From Rhodococcus pyridinivorans (GTDB lineage: Bacteria; Actinomycetota; Actinomycetes; Mycobacteriales; Mycobacteriaceae), in NCBI RefSeq assembly GCF_900105195.1, contig NZ_FNRX01000002.1, forward strand, positions 4,836,001-4,900,000: a stretch of DNA of 64,000 bases, in the 5' to 3' direction. A program made the position numbers and the translations under genes. Below the pieces are notes generated by a model. It did no database searches. It was not told the DNA's origin and worked only from the letters and a program-made list of their open reading frames with translations. Each line of letters opens with the position of its first letter. Positions within the stretch are counted from its first letter, which is position 1. Shown here one piece after another: positions 56,434 through 64,000 of this stretch.

Positions 56434-57314
56434 GCAGCAAGTTCACCGACGCCCTCGGGCGGATGTTCGACGTGGAGACCACCGTCGAACTCCTGCAGTA
56501 CGACTTCGTGCAGCAGGCGCTCGTCGCCGGTGCGATCCTCGGTCTGCTCGCCGGCGTGATCGGCCCGCTGATCATCAGCCGTCAGATGGCGTTCTCCGTC
56601 CACGGCACCTCCGAACTGTCGCTCACCGGTGCCGCGGCGGCGCTCATCATCGGGGTCTCCGTCGGGATCGGTGCGGTCGCGGGTGCCGTGATCGCCGCGA
56701 TCCTCTTCGGGGTCCTGGGGACACGTGCCCGCGAACGCGACTCCGTCATCGGCGTGGTGATGGCCTTCGGACTCGGTCTCGCCGTCCTGCTGCTGTGGGC
56801 CTACGACGGACGCACCGGCGCCGCCTTCTCGCTGCTCACCGGTCAGATCGTGGCGCCCGGCGGTACCGGCATCGCCCTGCTCGCCGCGTGCGCTGCCGTC
56901 GTGATCCTCACGCTGCTGGTGATCTACCGTCCGCTACTGTTCGCCAGCACCGACCCGGAGGTCGCGGCTGCACGCGGCGTCCCGGTGCGCGCATTGTCGA
57001 TCGTGTTCGCGGTGCTCGTCGGTGTCACCGCCGCACTCGGTGTGCAGATCGTCGGCGCGCTGCTGGTGATGGCACTGCTCATCACCCCGGCCGCCGCGGC
57101 GGCCCGGGTGGTCAGCGGGCCGCTCGCCGCCACGGTGCTGTCTGTGGTCTTCGCGGAGATCTCGGCGGTCGGCGGCATCCTGCTCGCGCTGGCGCCGGGC
57201 GTGCCGGTCTCGGCGTTCATCACGACGATCGCGTTCGTCATCTACATGATCTGCCGCGTGATCGGCACCGCCCGCAACCGACGTGGTTCCGGGCGGGTCG
57301 CCGCAACTGCCTGA
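56430..57314 (+). CDS. Metal ABC transporter permease (ZnuB/MntB family)
   Basis: 294 residues with about eight hydrophobic segments. Family marks: ALVAGAILGLLAGVIGPLII, then RQMAFSVHGTSELSLTGAAA, and GALLVMALLITPAAAAARVV. Completes the uptake system. ATGA overlap with the ATPase gene. The following 1.3 kb contains only the decayed cholesterol oxidase. Confidence 0.9.
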   Translation: MSSKFTDALGRMFDVETTVELLQYDFVQQALVAGAILGLLAGVIGPLIISRQMAFSVHGTSELSLTGAAAALIIGVSVGIGAVAGAVIAAILFGVLGTRARERDSVIGVVMAFGLGLAVLLLWAYDGRTGAAFSLLTGQIVAPGGTGIALLAACAAVVILTLLVIYRPLLFASTDPEVAAARGVPVRALSIVFAVLVGVTAALGVQIVGALLVMALLITPAAAAARVVSGPLAATVLSVVFAEISAVGGILLALAPGVPVSAFITTIAFVIYMICRVIGTARNRRGSGRVAATA

Positions 57315-57413
57315 TTCACGGCCCGTCGGGACGTGATCTTGACGCGCTCCTCGACATCCGCCCAGTTTCCCGAGGTTGCTCCAGTAACGGGACGTCACAG
57401 ACATCGGGGGTGG

Positions 57414-58597
57414 AGAGTGCAGCACGTCACGCGTCGTTCCTTCGCATCGACAACCCCGACAAGCGGTTCCTGTGGCACCGGTCGAACCCCGAGGTGTTCG
57501 GTCGTCACCTCGCCTTCGAGCCCTACACCGGTCTGGTCGAGGCGTGCGTCGGCGAGAACATGACGGCCCTGTGCGCCGCCGGTGTCGGCGGCGGGTCGCT
57601 CGTCTACCAGGGCATGACGCTGCAACCCGACGAAGCGGTGTTCAACGCCCACTTCCCGAACGAACTCGACTGGGCGCGCATGGACCGCGTCCACTACCCG
57701 CGCGTCGCGCAGATGCTGCACCTGGCCGTGGCGCCCGACGAACTCGTCGACAGCCCCAACTACGCGACCTCGCGCATCTTCGCCGACCGTGCGCGGAAGG
57801 CCGGCTTCCCGATCGACAAGATCCCGATGCCGATCGACTGGGACTACGCGCTCGCCGAACTCCGCGACGAGATGGCCCCGGCCTACACCGACGGTTCGGG
57901 TGCGATTGGTGTCAACAACGGCGGCAAGCACTCCGTCGACGTCACCTACATCGCGGAGGCCGAGGCGACCGGTCTGGTCACCGTCGCGAAGGATCTCATC
58001 TCCGACCTGCCCGACGGCGTCGGACATGGCTGGGGTTCGAACGCCGACCGCATCTACCTCTGGACGAACCTCGAAGAGGAGTTCGGCGCGGTGCAGGGCG
58101 GCCCCGTCGTCTACGGCAGCAAGAACTGGGACGACCCGAACTCCGCGTCCACCGTCATCCAGGCCTCCATTCCCGGCTTCTACGGGATCGACATGCGCAG
58201 CACCGTACTGGTGGGCTATGGCGTCAGTGAGGGTCGCGGGCACTTCGTCTACGACGCCGCTCGCGACGACGCCGTCCTGCGCTGGCCGCACGAAGGGGAC
58301 GCGGTGCTGCAGACGGGTCACATCGACCCCACCGTGCGCCGCATCGCCGGCGAACGCAGCATCCTGACCGACACCAACTCGATCGTCCCGTCGACCTGGC
58401 ACCCGCTCGGCGGCGCGAGCATGAGCACGGTGTGCGATCTCGAGGGCCGGGTGTTCGGCCAGCGCGGGCTGTACGTGCTCGACGGAGCCCTCATGCCGGG
58501 CAACACCGCCGCGTGCAACCCGTCGATGACGATCGCCGCCGTCGTCGAACGCGCCCTCGACGACATCGTCGTCCGCGACGTCGGAACGGTCTTCTGA
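57414..58597 (+). pseudogene. Decayed class I (GMC-type) cholesterol oxidase
   Basis: An open frame clearly related to GMC cholesterol oxidases: NPDKRFLWHRSN, GVGGGSLVYQGMTLQPDEAVF, NNGGKHSVDVTYIAEAEATG, and the C-terminal active-site parts STWHPLGGASM (His) and NTAACNPSMTIAAVVERAL (Asn). The N-terminal FAD-binding GxGxxG segment (about 60-90 residues) is absent, and about 60 residues around the central LGAGSLGS flavin contact are missing between GLVTVAKDL and GVGHGWGSNADRI, without a frameshift. No start codon or ribosome site suits the remaining frame. Almost certainly non-functional, though the frame is intact to the stop. Confidence 0.82.
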
Positions 58598-58616
58598 GCG
58601 GGCATAGACTCGGGTC

Positions 58617-59375
58617 GTGACCCGCATCGACCTCAACAGCGACCTCGGCGAGAGCTACGGCCGGTGGCGTCTCGGCGACGACGAGACCATGCTCGACATC
58701 GTCACCAGCGCCAACGTGGCGTGCGGATTCCACGCCGGCGACCCGGCGACACTGCTGCACACGTGCCACGGCGCCGCGAAGCGCGCGGTAAGGATCGGTG
58801 CCCAGGTCGGCTACAACGACATCGGCGGTTTCGGCCGCCGCTTCATCGAGGTGCCGTCGGCGGATCTCACCGCCGAGATCATCTACCAGATCGGCGCGCT
58901 CGACGGTCTCGCCCGGGCGGCCGGTTCGTCGGCGAGCTACGTCAAACCCCACGGCGCGCTGTACAACGCGATCGTCCATCACCGCGAACAGGCCCGTGCG
59001 GTCGTGGATGCGGTACGCGCCTACGACGCCTCGCTGCCCGTCCTCGGACTGCCCGGCTCCGTCTTCCTCGAGGAGGCCGAACGGGCCGGACTGAAGGTGG
59101 TCGCCGAGGCGTTCGCCGACCGCGCCTACACCCCCGAGGGCACGCTCGTCTCCCGACGCGAACCCGGTGCGGTACTGCACGATCCGGAGGAGGTCGCCGA
59201 GCGGGTCCTGCGCATGGTCACCGAGGGGGTGGTCACCGCCATCGACGGCAGCGACATACGCGTGAACGCGCAGTCGGTGTGCATCCACGGCGACTCCCCC
59301 GACGCCACGGCGATGGCCGTCGCCGTGCGCCGCCGGCTCGACGCCGAGAAGATCGACATCCGGGCGTTCGTGTGA
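58617..59375 (+). CDS. pxpA: 5-oxoprolinase subunit A (LamB/YcsF)
   Basis: 252 residues from a GTG ([20 protein letters not shown]). LamB/YcsF signatures [28 protein letters not shown] and [11 protein letters not shown]. PxpA acts with PxpB and PxpC in ATP-dependent hydrolysis of 5-oxoproline to glutamate. pxpB follows after 25 bp. pxpC is separated by the mgtE gene on the other strand. Confidence 0.93.
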   Translation: MTRIDLNSDLGESYGRWRLGDDETMLDIVTSANVACGFHAGDPATLLHTCHGAAKRAVRIGAQVGYNDIGGFGRRFIEVPSADLTAEIIYQIGALDGLARAAGSSASYVKPHGALYNAIVHHREQARAVVDAVRAYDASLPVLGLPGSVFLEEAERAGLKVVAEAFADRAYTPEGTLVSRREPGAVLHDPEEVAERVLRMVTEGVVTAIDGSDIRVNAQSVCIHGDSPDATAMAVAVRRRLDAEKIDIRAFV

Positions 59376-59400
59376 ACGCCCGACATCGCGAGGTCCACCG

Positions 59401-60009
59401 ATGAAAATCCTTCGTGCCGGAGACAGCGCCCTGCTCGCCGAATTCGATTCCCTCGACGAGGTTCTCGCCCACTTCCGGGCACTCGACCGCGAGCGGCCGC
59501 GTGGCGTCGTCGATCTCGTGCCGGCGGCGCGGACACTGCTGGTGTGCTTCGATCCGTCGGAGACCGGCGCGCAGGTCGTGCACAAGTGGGTCACCACCAC
59601 CCCACCGGTGTCCGGGGACGACGTCGACATCGAGGAGGTGACGCTCGAAGTCCGGTACAACGGCGTCGATCTCGAAGAGGTCGGCGAGTTGACCGGCCTC
59701 GGCGCGGACGGCGTGATCGCCGCCCACACCGGCGGCCTCTGGACGGTCGCCTTCGGCGGGTTCGCGCCCGGCTTCGCGTATCTCACCGGCGGGGATTCTC
59801 GATTGCACGTGCCGCGTCGCAGTTCACCGCGCACCTCCGTCCCGTCCGGCGCCGTGGGACTGGCGGGTGAGTTCTCGGGCGTCTACCCGCGGAAGTCGCC
59901 CGGAGGATGGCAACTCATCGGAACCTCCGATGCCCCGCTGTGGCAACCGGACCGGACTCCTGCGGCGCTGCTGCGACCGGGATGTGCGGTGCGCTTCGTC
60001 GCGATCTGA
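59401..60009 (+). CDS. pxpB: 5-oxoprolinase subunit B (KipI-like)
   Basis: 202 residues, allophanate hydrolase subunit 1/KipI domain (VVDLVPAARTLLVCFDPSET, then WTVAFGGFAPGFAYLTGGD and RTSVPSGAVGLAGEFSGVYP). It couples with PxpC. Converges on mgtE 30 bp later, which interrupts the usual pxpABC operon. Confidence 0.92.
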   Translation: MKILRAGDSALLAEFDSLDEVLAHFRALDRERPRGVVDLVPAARTLLVCFDPSETGAQVVHKWVTTTPPVSGDDVDIEEVTLEVRYNGVDLEEVGELTGLGADGVIAAHTGGLWTVAFGGFAPGFAYLTGGDSRLHVPRRSSPRTSVPSGAVGLAGEFSGVYPRKSPGGWQLIGTSDAPLWQPDRTPAALLRPGCAVRFVAI

Positions 60010-60039
60010 ACCGTCCCCGGATCCACTGCGCCGCTGCGC

Positions 60040-61392
60040 TCAGATACCGAGCACGGCCTTCGCGACGAGGAAATAGATCACCAGGCCGGTCGCGTCGACG
60101 AAGGTCGTGATGAACGGATTGGAGAAGACCGCGGGGTCGGCGCGGATCGATTTGGCCACCAACGGCATCGCACCACCGACGGTGGCTGCGAGGGTGCAGA
60201 TGCTCACCAGCGTCAGCCCGATCACCGCGCCCACCGACGAGTCGTAGACCAGGGACGTCAGGACGAACGCGACCGAGCCCAGCAGGACACCGAGGGACAG
60301 ACCCACCCGGAGCTCGCGGGCGATCACCCCGCCGATGTCGCGTGGCGTCACGTCGTCGAGCGCCAATGCGCGGGTGACCGTGGTGGCGGCCTGGTTTCCG
60401 GTGTTGCCCCCGGTGCCGATGATCAGCGGCACGAACAGCGCCAGGGTGACCACCTGATCGAGGGTCGACTCGAATACCTCGAGGACCTGGACCGTGAGGG
60501 TCGCGCCGAGTGCCAGGAAGAGTAACCACACCACCCGCGAGCGCACCAACTGCCCGACGGGTGTCGCGAGATAGGGCCGGCGCAGCGGCTCGGTACCGCC
60601 GATGCGCGCCTGGTCCTCGCTGTCGGCGGCTTCGAGGATCCGCAGGGCGTCGTCGACGGTCAGGATGCCCACCAACCTGGTCTCGCTGTCGACGACGATC
60701 AACGCCAGCAGTTTGAGTTCGGCGCAGCGGCGCGCGGACTCCTCGGCGTCGTCGGTCACGCGCGCCCAGTAGGGCTCGTTCATGATGTCGGCGAGCACCG
60801 TTCCCGGCGCCGCAGTCATCAGCTCGCGCAGACCGACCACCCCGACGAGCACACGACCGTCGTCCACCACCGGCAGCGTGTACACCGTCTCCGCGTCGTC
60901 GAGCCGACGACGCACGGCGTCCATCGCCTGCTCGACGGTCATGTCCTGCCGCAGCGACACGAAGGCCGGGCTCATCCGCCGGCCGATCGACCGCTGCGGA
61001 TAGCCGAGGATCGTGGCGGTCACCTCGCGGTCGGCGGGCGGCAGGCCGCGCATGAGGGTCGACGCGACCGTCGCGGGCAGTTCGTCGAGCAGTTCCACCC
61101 GGTCGTCGGGTTCGAGGTCGGCGAAGATTGCGGCCACCTGATCGTCGCGCAACCCGCGGAGCAGTTCGCTCTGCATGCTCGGGTCGAGCTGTTCGAAGAC
61201 GTCGATCGCCCGGTCCTTGGGCAGCAACCGGTAGAGCACTGCTCGATCCGTCCGACCGAGCCGTTCGAGCACGTCGACGACCTGTTCGACGCTCAGTTCC
61301 GCGACAGCGTCGTGCGCGGCCTGAAGGTCGTCGGCCTCGACGGCCTTCTCGATCAGTCGCGTCGTCGCCGCCCGGACGTCTGCTTCATCCAT
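60040..61392 (-). CDS. mgtE: Magnesium transporter MgtE
   Basis: 450 residues from an ATG with a strong AAGGAGGTGA site; an earlier ATG at 61422 is unlikely. N-terminal superhelical domain (EQLDPSMQSELLRGL), paired CBS domains (TLPVVDDGRVLVGVVGLREL and IVVDSETRLVGILTVDDALR), and a five-helix membrane domain with the MgtE ion-path signature PLIIGTGGNTGNQAATTVTR. Mg2+ channel gated by cytosolic Mg2+. Divergent from pxpC across 80 bp. Confidence 0.94.
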   Translation of the reverse strand: MDEADVRAATTRLIEKAVEADDLQAAHDAVAELSVEQVVDVLERLGRTDRAVLYRLLPKDRAIDVFEQLDPSMQSELLRGLRDDQVAAIFADLEPDDRVELLDELPATVASTLMRGLPPADREVTATILGYPQRSIGRRMSPAFVSLRQDMTVEQAMDAVRRRLDDAETVYTLPVVDDGRVLVGVVGLRELMTAAPGTVLADIMNEPYWARVTDDAEESARRCAELKLLALIVVDSETRLVGILTVDDALRILEAADSEDQARIGGTEPLRRPYLATPVGQLVRSRVVWLLFLALGATLTVQVLEVFESTLDQVVTLALFVPLIIGTGGNTGNQAATTVTRALALDDVTPRDIGGVIARELRVGLSLGVLLGSVAFVLTSLVYDSSVGAVIGLTLVSICTLAATVGGAMPLVAKSIRADPAVFSNPFITTFVDATGLVIYFLVAKAVLGI

Positions 61393-61478
61393 GATCGTCA
61401 CCTCCTTCCTCATGATCTTCAACCTAACGCGATCGTTCGGCCGGAGTGCGGACGTGCGATCGAAGCCGGTGAGTGAGA

Positions 61479-62351
61479 ATGAACATCGTGGCGTGGTTCG
61501 AGGTGCTCTCCGGCGGAATGCTCACGACGGTCCAGGATCGCGGACGTCCCGGTTACGGTTCCTCGGGCCTCACCCGGTCCGGTGCCGCCGACCGGCGCGC
61601 ACACGACGCCGCGAACCGGCTCGTGGGGAACCAGCCGGACGCGGCGACACTCGAGGTGACCGGCGGTGGTCTCGCCGTCCGCAGCGTCGGCGAGACGATC
61701 GTGGCCGTGACCGGTGCCCGCGCCGACGTGACCGTGTGCGACCGGCCGGTCGGCGACTGGGCGCGCATCACCCTCCGCAACGACGACGTGCTGCGGATCG
61801 GCGTCCCGAACGAAGGCCTGCGGATTTACCTCGCGGTACGCGGCGGCATCGACGTGCGGGAGGTGCTCGGCAGTAGATCCACCGACATCCTGTCGCACAC
61901 CGGACCGGCACCCGTTCGCGCCGGCGACAGTCTGCTCGTCGGGGCGATGTCGGGTCACCTGCCCGACGAGGAGCAGTTCCCACCACCACCGCCGATGGAC
62001 GACCCCGTAGAGATCCGGGTACGGTCCGGCCCGCGCGACGACTGGTTCACGCCCGGATCACTGCGGGCGCTGTTCCACGAGACGTGGACGGTGACACCGG
62101 AACTCGACCGGGTGGGTATCAGGTTCCACGGTCCCGGCCGACTGCACCGGGCACGGCACGAGGAGATGCCCAGCGAGGGCATGGTTCCCGGCTCGCTGCA
62201 GATACCGCCGGACGGGCATCCGGTGCTGTTCCTCGTCGACCATCCCGTCACGGGCGGCTATCCGGTGGCCGCGGTGGCGGTCGCCGCCGATCTGCCGGTC
62301 GCGGCGCAACTGCGTCCCGGACAGCGGGTGCGGTTCGTGCCGGTACGGTGA
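61479..62351 (+). CDS. pxpC: 5-oxoprolinase subunit C (KipA-like)
   Basis: 290 residues from the ATG of MNIVAWFEVLSGGMLTTVQD; a GTG two codons earlier is also possible. Allophanate hydrolase subunit 2/KipA domain (VQDRGRPGYGSSGLTRSGAA, then VFLVDHP-like FLVDHPVTGGYPVAAVA). Completes PxpABC; here it has its own promoter region beyond mgtE. Confidence 0.9.
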   Translation: MNIVAWFEVLSGGMLTTVQDRGRPGYGSSGLTRSGAADRRAHDAANRLVGNQPDAATLEVTGGGLAVRSVGETIVAVTGARADVTVCDRPVGDWARITLRNDDVLRIGVPNEGLRIYLAVRGGIDVREVLGSRSTDILSHTGPAPVRAGDSLLVGAMSGHLPDEEQFPPPPPMDDPVEIRVRSGPRDDWFTPGSLRALFHETWTVTPELDRVGIRFHGPGRLHRARHEEMPSEGMVPGSLQIPPDGHPVLFLVDHPVTGGYPVAAVAVAADLPVAAQLRPGQRVRFVPVR

Positions 62352-62368
62352 TCGCTGCTGGGTGACCG

Positions 62369-63412
62369 TCAGGCGCGTGACGGCACGGAGGTGTCGTCCT
62401 CGTCGGTCGGGTCGGTAGCCGTCACCCGACGTACGAAGGTGATCGCCTCGTCGAGTGCGTGTGTCGCGGGCGGAGAGATGCCGGGCAGGCTGAGATAGCC
62501 GTGCACGGTGTCGGGATAATCGGTCTCCGCGACGTCGCCGCCCTTGGCCCGCAATGCTTCGGCGTATCGAACGGCGTTGTCGCGCAACGGGTCGTGCCCG
62601 GCGATCTGGACGAGGGCCGGTACGGCGGCACCGGCGAGCGTGCCGCGCAGGGGAGCCGCGGTCGGCGCATACGGATCGGCTCCGGCCAGATACAGGCGCA
62701 CGAACGCCCGCATACCGCGGGAGGTGAGCACGGGAGCGTTCGCGAACTGCCGCTCCGACGGGAACTCCTCCTCCATCTCCGTCGCCGGATAGATCAGCAC
62801 CTGACCGGCCGGCAGCGGACCACCCGAGCGGCCGGCCACGTCGGCGACGACCGCGGCGAGGTTGCCTCCGGCACTGTCACCGGCGACCACGACGCGGGAC
62901 GGATCACCGTCGAGTTCCGCAGCGTGTGCGACGACCCACCGGAACGCCGCCCAGCAGTCCAGCACCGCTGCGGGATAGGGATGTTCGGGGGCGAGCCGGT
63001 AGTCCACCGACACCACGACGCTCGGGGTCCGCACGGCGGTGTGGCTCGCCCACCACTCGTTCTGCTCCGGATTGCCGAGCACCCACCCGCCGCCGTGGAA
63101 CAGCAGCACGACCGGCAGCGGACCGCTCGTTCGCGCCGAGGGCCGATAGATCCGCAGACGGGTCCGGACCGGGGAGTCCTCGGGGGCGAGATCGTCGATC
63201 ACCTCGTGCTCGAGATCGACCCATCGGTCCTCGATCCGCACGCCGGGATGCGTCCGGCCCGAGATCAGCCGTCCGACCGGGGACGACAGGAGCTTCGTGC
63301 GCGCAGCACGACGTGCCGGGATCTCGTCGACGGACGCGTCGGCAATGGACTTGTCGGCGAAGCGTTCGAGGAAGGCGAACACCTTCGTACGGAACGGCAG
63401 GGATGCGACCAC
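62369..63412 (-). CDS. Alpha/beta hydrolase, hormone-sensitive-lipase type esterase
   Basis: 347 residues. HGGGW oxyanion motif at residues 106-110 (LLFHGGGWVLGNP), nucleophile Ser180 (VAGDSAGGNLAAVVA), Asp in QIAGHDPLRDNA and His in DYPDTVHGYLS. A typical microbial HSL esterase of carboxylesters. It is separated from pxpC by 17 bp and from the methyltransferase gene by 44 bp on the same strand. Substrate unknown. Confidence 0.92.
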   Translation of the reverse strand: MVASLPFRTKVFAFLERFADKSIADASVDEIPARRAARTKLLSSPVGRLISGRTHPGVRIEDRWVDLEHEVIDDLAPEDSPVRTRLRIYRPSARTSGPLPVVLLFHGGGWVLGNPEQNEWWASHTAVRTPSVVVSVDYRLAPEHPYPAAVLDCWAAFRWVVAHAAELDGDPSRVVVAGDSAGGNLAAVVADVAGRSGGPLPAGQVLIYPATEMEEEFPSERQFANAPVLTSRGMRAFVRLYLAGADPYAPTAAPLRGTLAGAAVPALVQIAGHDPLRDNAVRYAEALRAKGGDVAETDYPDTVHGYLSLPGISPPATHALDEAITFVRRVTATDPTDEDDTSVPSRA

Positions 63413-63456
63413 GAGGACAGACTAGGCCCTCGCGACCGCAGCTCGGGCAGACTCGA

Positions 63457-64000
63457 TCAGACCCGACGCTGCCGCGCGATGTCCGCGAGCACCACGCCCG
63501 CCGCGACGGAGGCGTTGAGCGACTCGACGTCTCCGGCCATCGGGATGGAGAGAACGGCGTCGCAGGTCTCCCGCACCAGGCGCGAGAGTCCCTTGCCCTC
63601 CGACCCCACGACCACGACGACGGGATCGGTGCCGTCGAAATCGTCGAGGTTGGTGTCGCCACCGGCATCGAGACCGACGACGCGGACACCGCGGGACTGC
63701 CAGTCCTTGAGCGTGCGCGTGAGGTTGGTGGCACGCGCGACGGGCAGTCGCGCTGCGGCACCGGCGCTCGTGCGCCATGCCACGGCCGTCACCGACGCCG
63801 AACGGCGCTGCGGGATGACCACACCGTGGCCGCCGAAGGCCGCGACCGAACGGATCACCGCGCCGAGATTGCGCGGATCGGAGATGTTGTCGAGGGCCAC
63901 GAGCAGCGGACGCTCGTGGTTCTCCGCGGCGCGGGCCAGCAGGTCGTCGGGGTGCGCGTAGCGGTACGGCGGCACCTGCAGGCCGATGCCCTGGTGCATC
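63457..64000 (-). CDS. rlmB: RlmB/TrmH-family 23S rRNA (guanosine-2-prime-O) methyltransferase, 3-prime part
   Basis: The C-terminal 180 residues of a SpoU methyltransferase; the N-terminus lies beyond the window. The SAM knot is complete: [20 protein letters not shown], then [20 protein letters not shown] and [20 protein letters not shown]. SpoU proteins of this type methylate G2251 of 23S rRNA (RlmB) or similar sites; paralogues exist, so the exact target is inferred. Confidence 0.85.
   Translation of the reverse strand, partial: MHQGIGLQVPPYRYAHPDDLLARAAENHERPLLVALDNISDPRNLGAVIRSVAAFGGHGVVIPQRRSASVTAVAWRTSAGAAARLPVARATNLTRTLKDWQSRGVRVVGLDAGGDTNLDDFDGTDPVVVVVGSEGKGLSRLVRETCDAVLSIPMAGDVESLNASVAAGVVLADIARQRRV

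Overview
The window is high-GC actinobacterial DNA. The closest fit is a Rhodococcus of the rhodochrous/ruber/pyridinivorans type. That reading rests on gene content and order: a KstR/KstR2-controlled cholesterol catabolic locus in the actinobacterial arrangement, mycofactocin-type and DUF-family genes typical of the group, many GTG starts and ATGA/GTGA overlaps. I name the genus by inference, not from a marker gene. No tRNA, rRNA, CRISPR array, transposase or phage gene was seen.

Layout. 1-6.1 kb: the end of an FtsX-like ABC permease, a two-component system, a heavily deleted crotonase pseudogene, cstA with its small YbdD-type partner, and a DUF2277 gene. 6.1-15.7 kb: the KstR2 regulon for steroid rings C and D, with a leftward unit (fadE30-ipdF-kstR2-fadA6) and a rightward unit (fadD3-crotonase-fadE31-fadE32-fadE33) diverging from a 24-bp near-palindrome. 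15.7-19 kb: a kinase-like remnant, an aldo/keto reductase, an acetoacetate decarboxylase-like protein, and a TetR/membrane-protein pair with twin operators. 19-25.5 kb: a GntR-controlled catabolic cluster I cannot match to a described pathway. It holds two Asp/Glu racemase-maleate isomerase family proteins, a 2-hydroxyacid dehydrogenase, an amidase, DUF3830 and a class III aminotransferase, and two copies of the same 15-bp operator tie it together. 25.6-26.7 kb: a PRC-barrel protein with in-frame repeats.

26.7-36.5 kb: a KstR block, with hsaADCB leftward and kshA, a Cys-rich protein, kstD, a MaoC hydratase and a Tat-exported class II cholesterol oxidase rightward. 36.6-42.6 kb: an esterase-like protein, a flavodoxin-fold reductase, a DrrAB-type ABC exporter, a mycofactocin-type SDR and a DUF2252 protein. 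42.7-50.4 kb: the side-chain block chsE1-chsE2-chsH2-chsH1-ltp2, then fadE34 and the master repressor kstR. 50.6-64 kb: a trehalose-phosphate phosphatase/GH15 fusion, a LacI regulator facing a zinc/manganese-type ABC transporter, a decayed class I cholesterol oxidase, 5-oxoprolinase genes pxpA, pxpB and pxpC split by mgtE, an HSL-type esterase, and the 3-prime part of an rRNA methyltransferase.

How it works together. Cholesterol oxidase, KstD and KshA attack rings A and B. HsaA/B/C/D open ring A of the resulting secosteroid. FadE34, ChsE1E2, ChsH1H2 and Ltp2 shorten the side chain. FadD3, IpdF, FadE30-33 and FadA6 process the remaining C/D-ring propionate (HIP). KstR sites (TnnAACnnGTTnnA) lie at five places. 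Pathway parts expected elsewhere in the genome (mce4 uptake, cyp125, fadA5, kshB, hsaEFG, ipdAB, ipdC, echA20) are not in this window. Several remnants (crotonase, kinase-like protein, class I cholesterol oxidase) have lost internal or N-terminal segments while keeping recognisable flanking parts.
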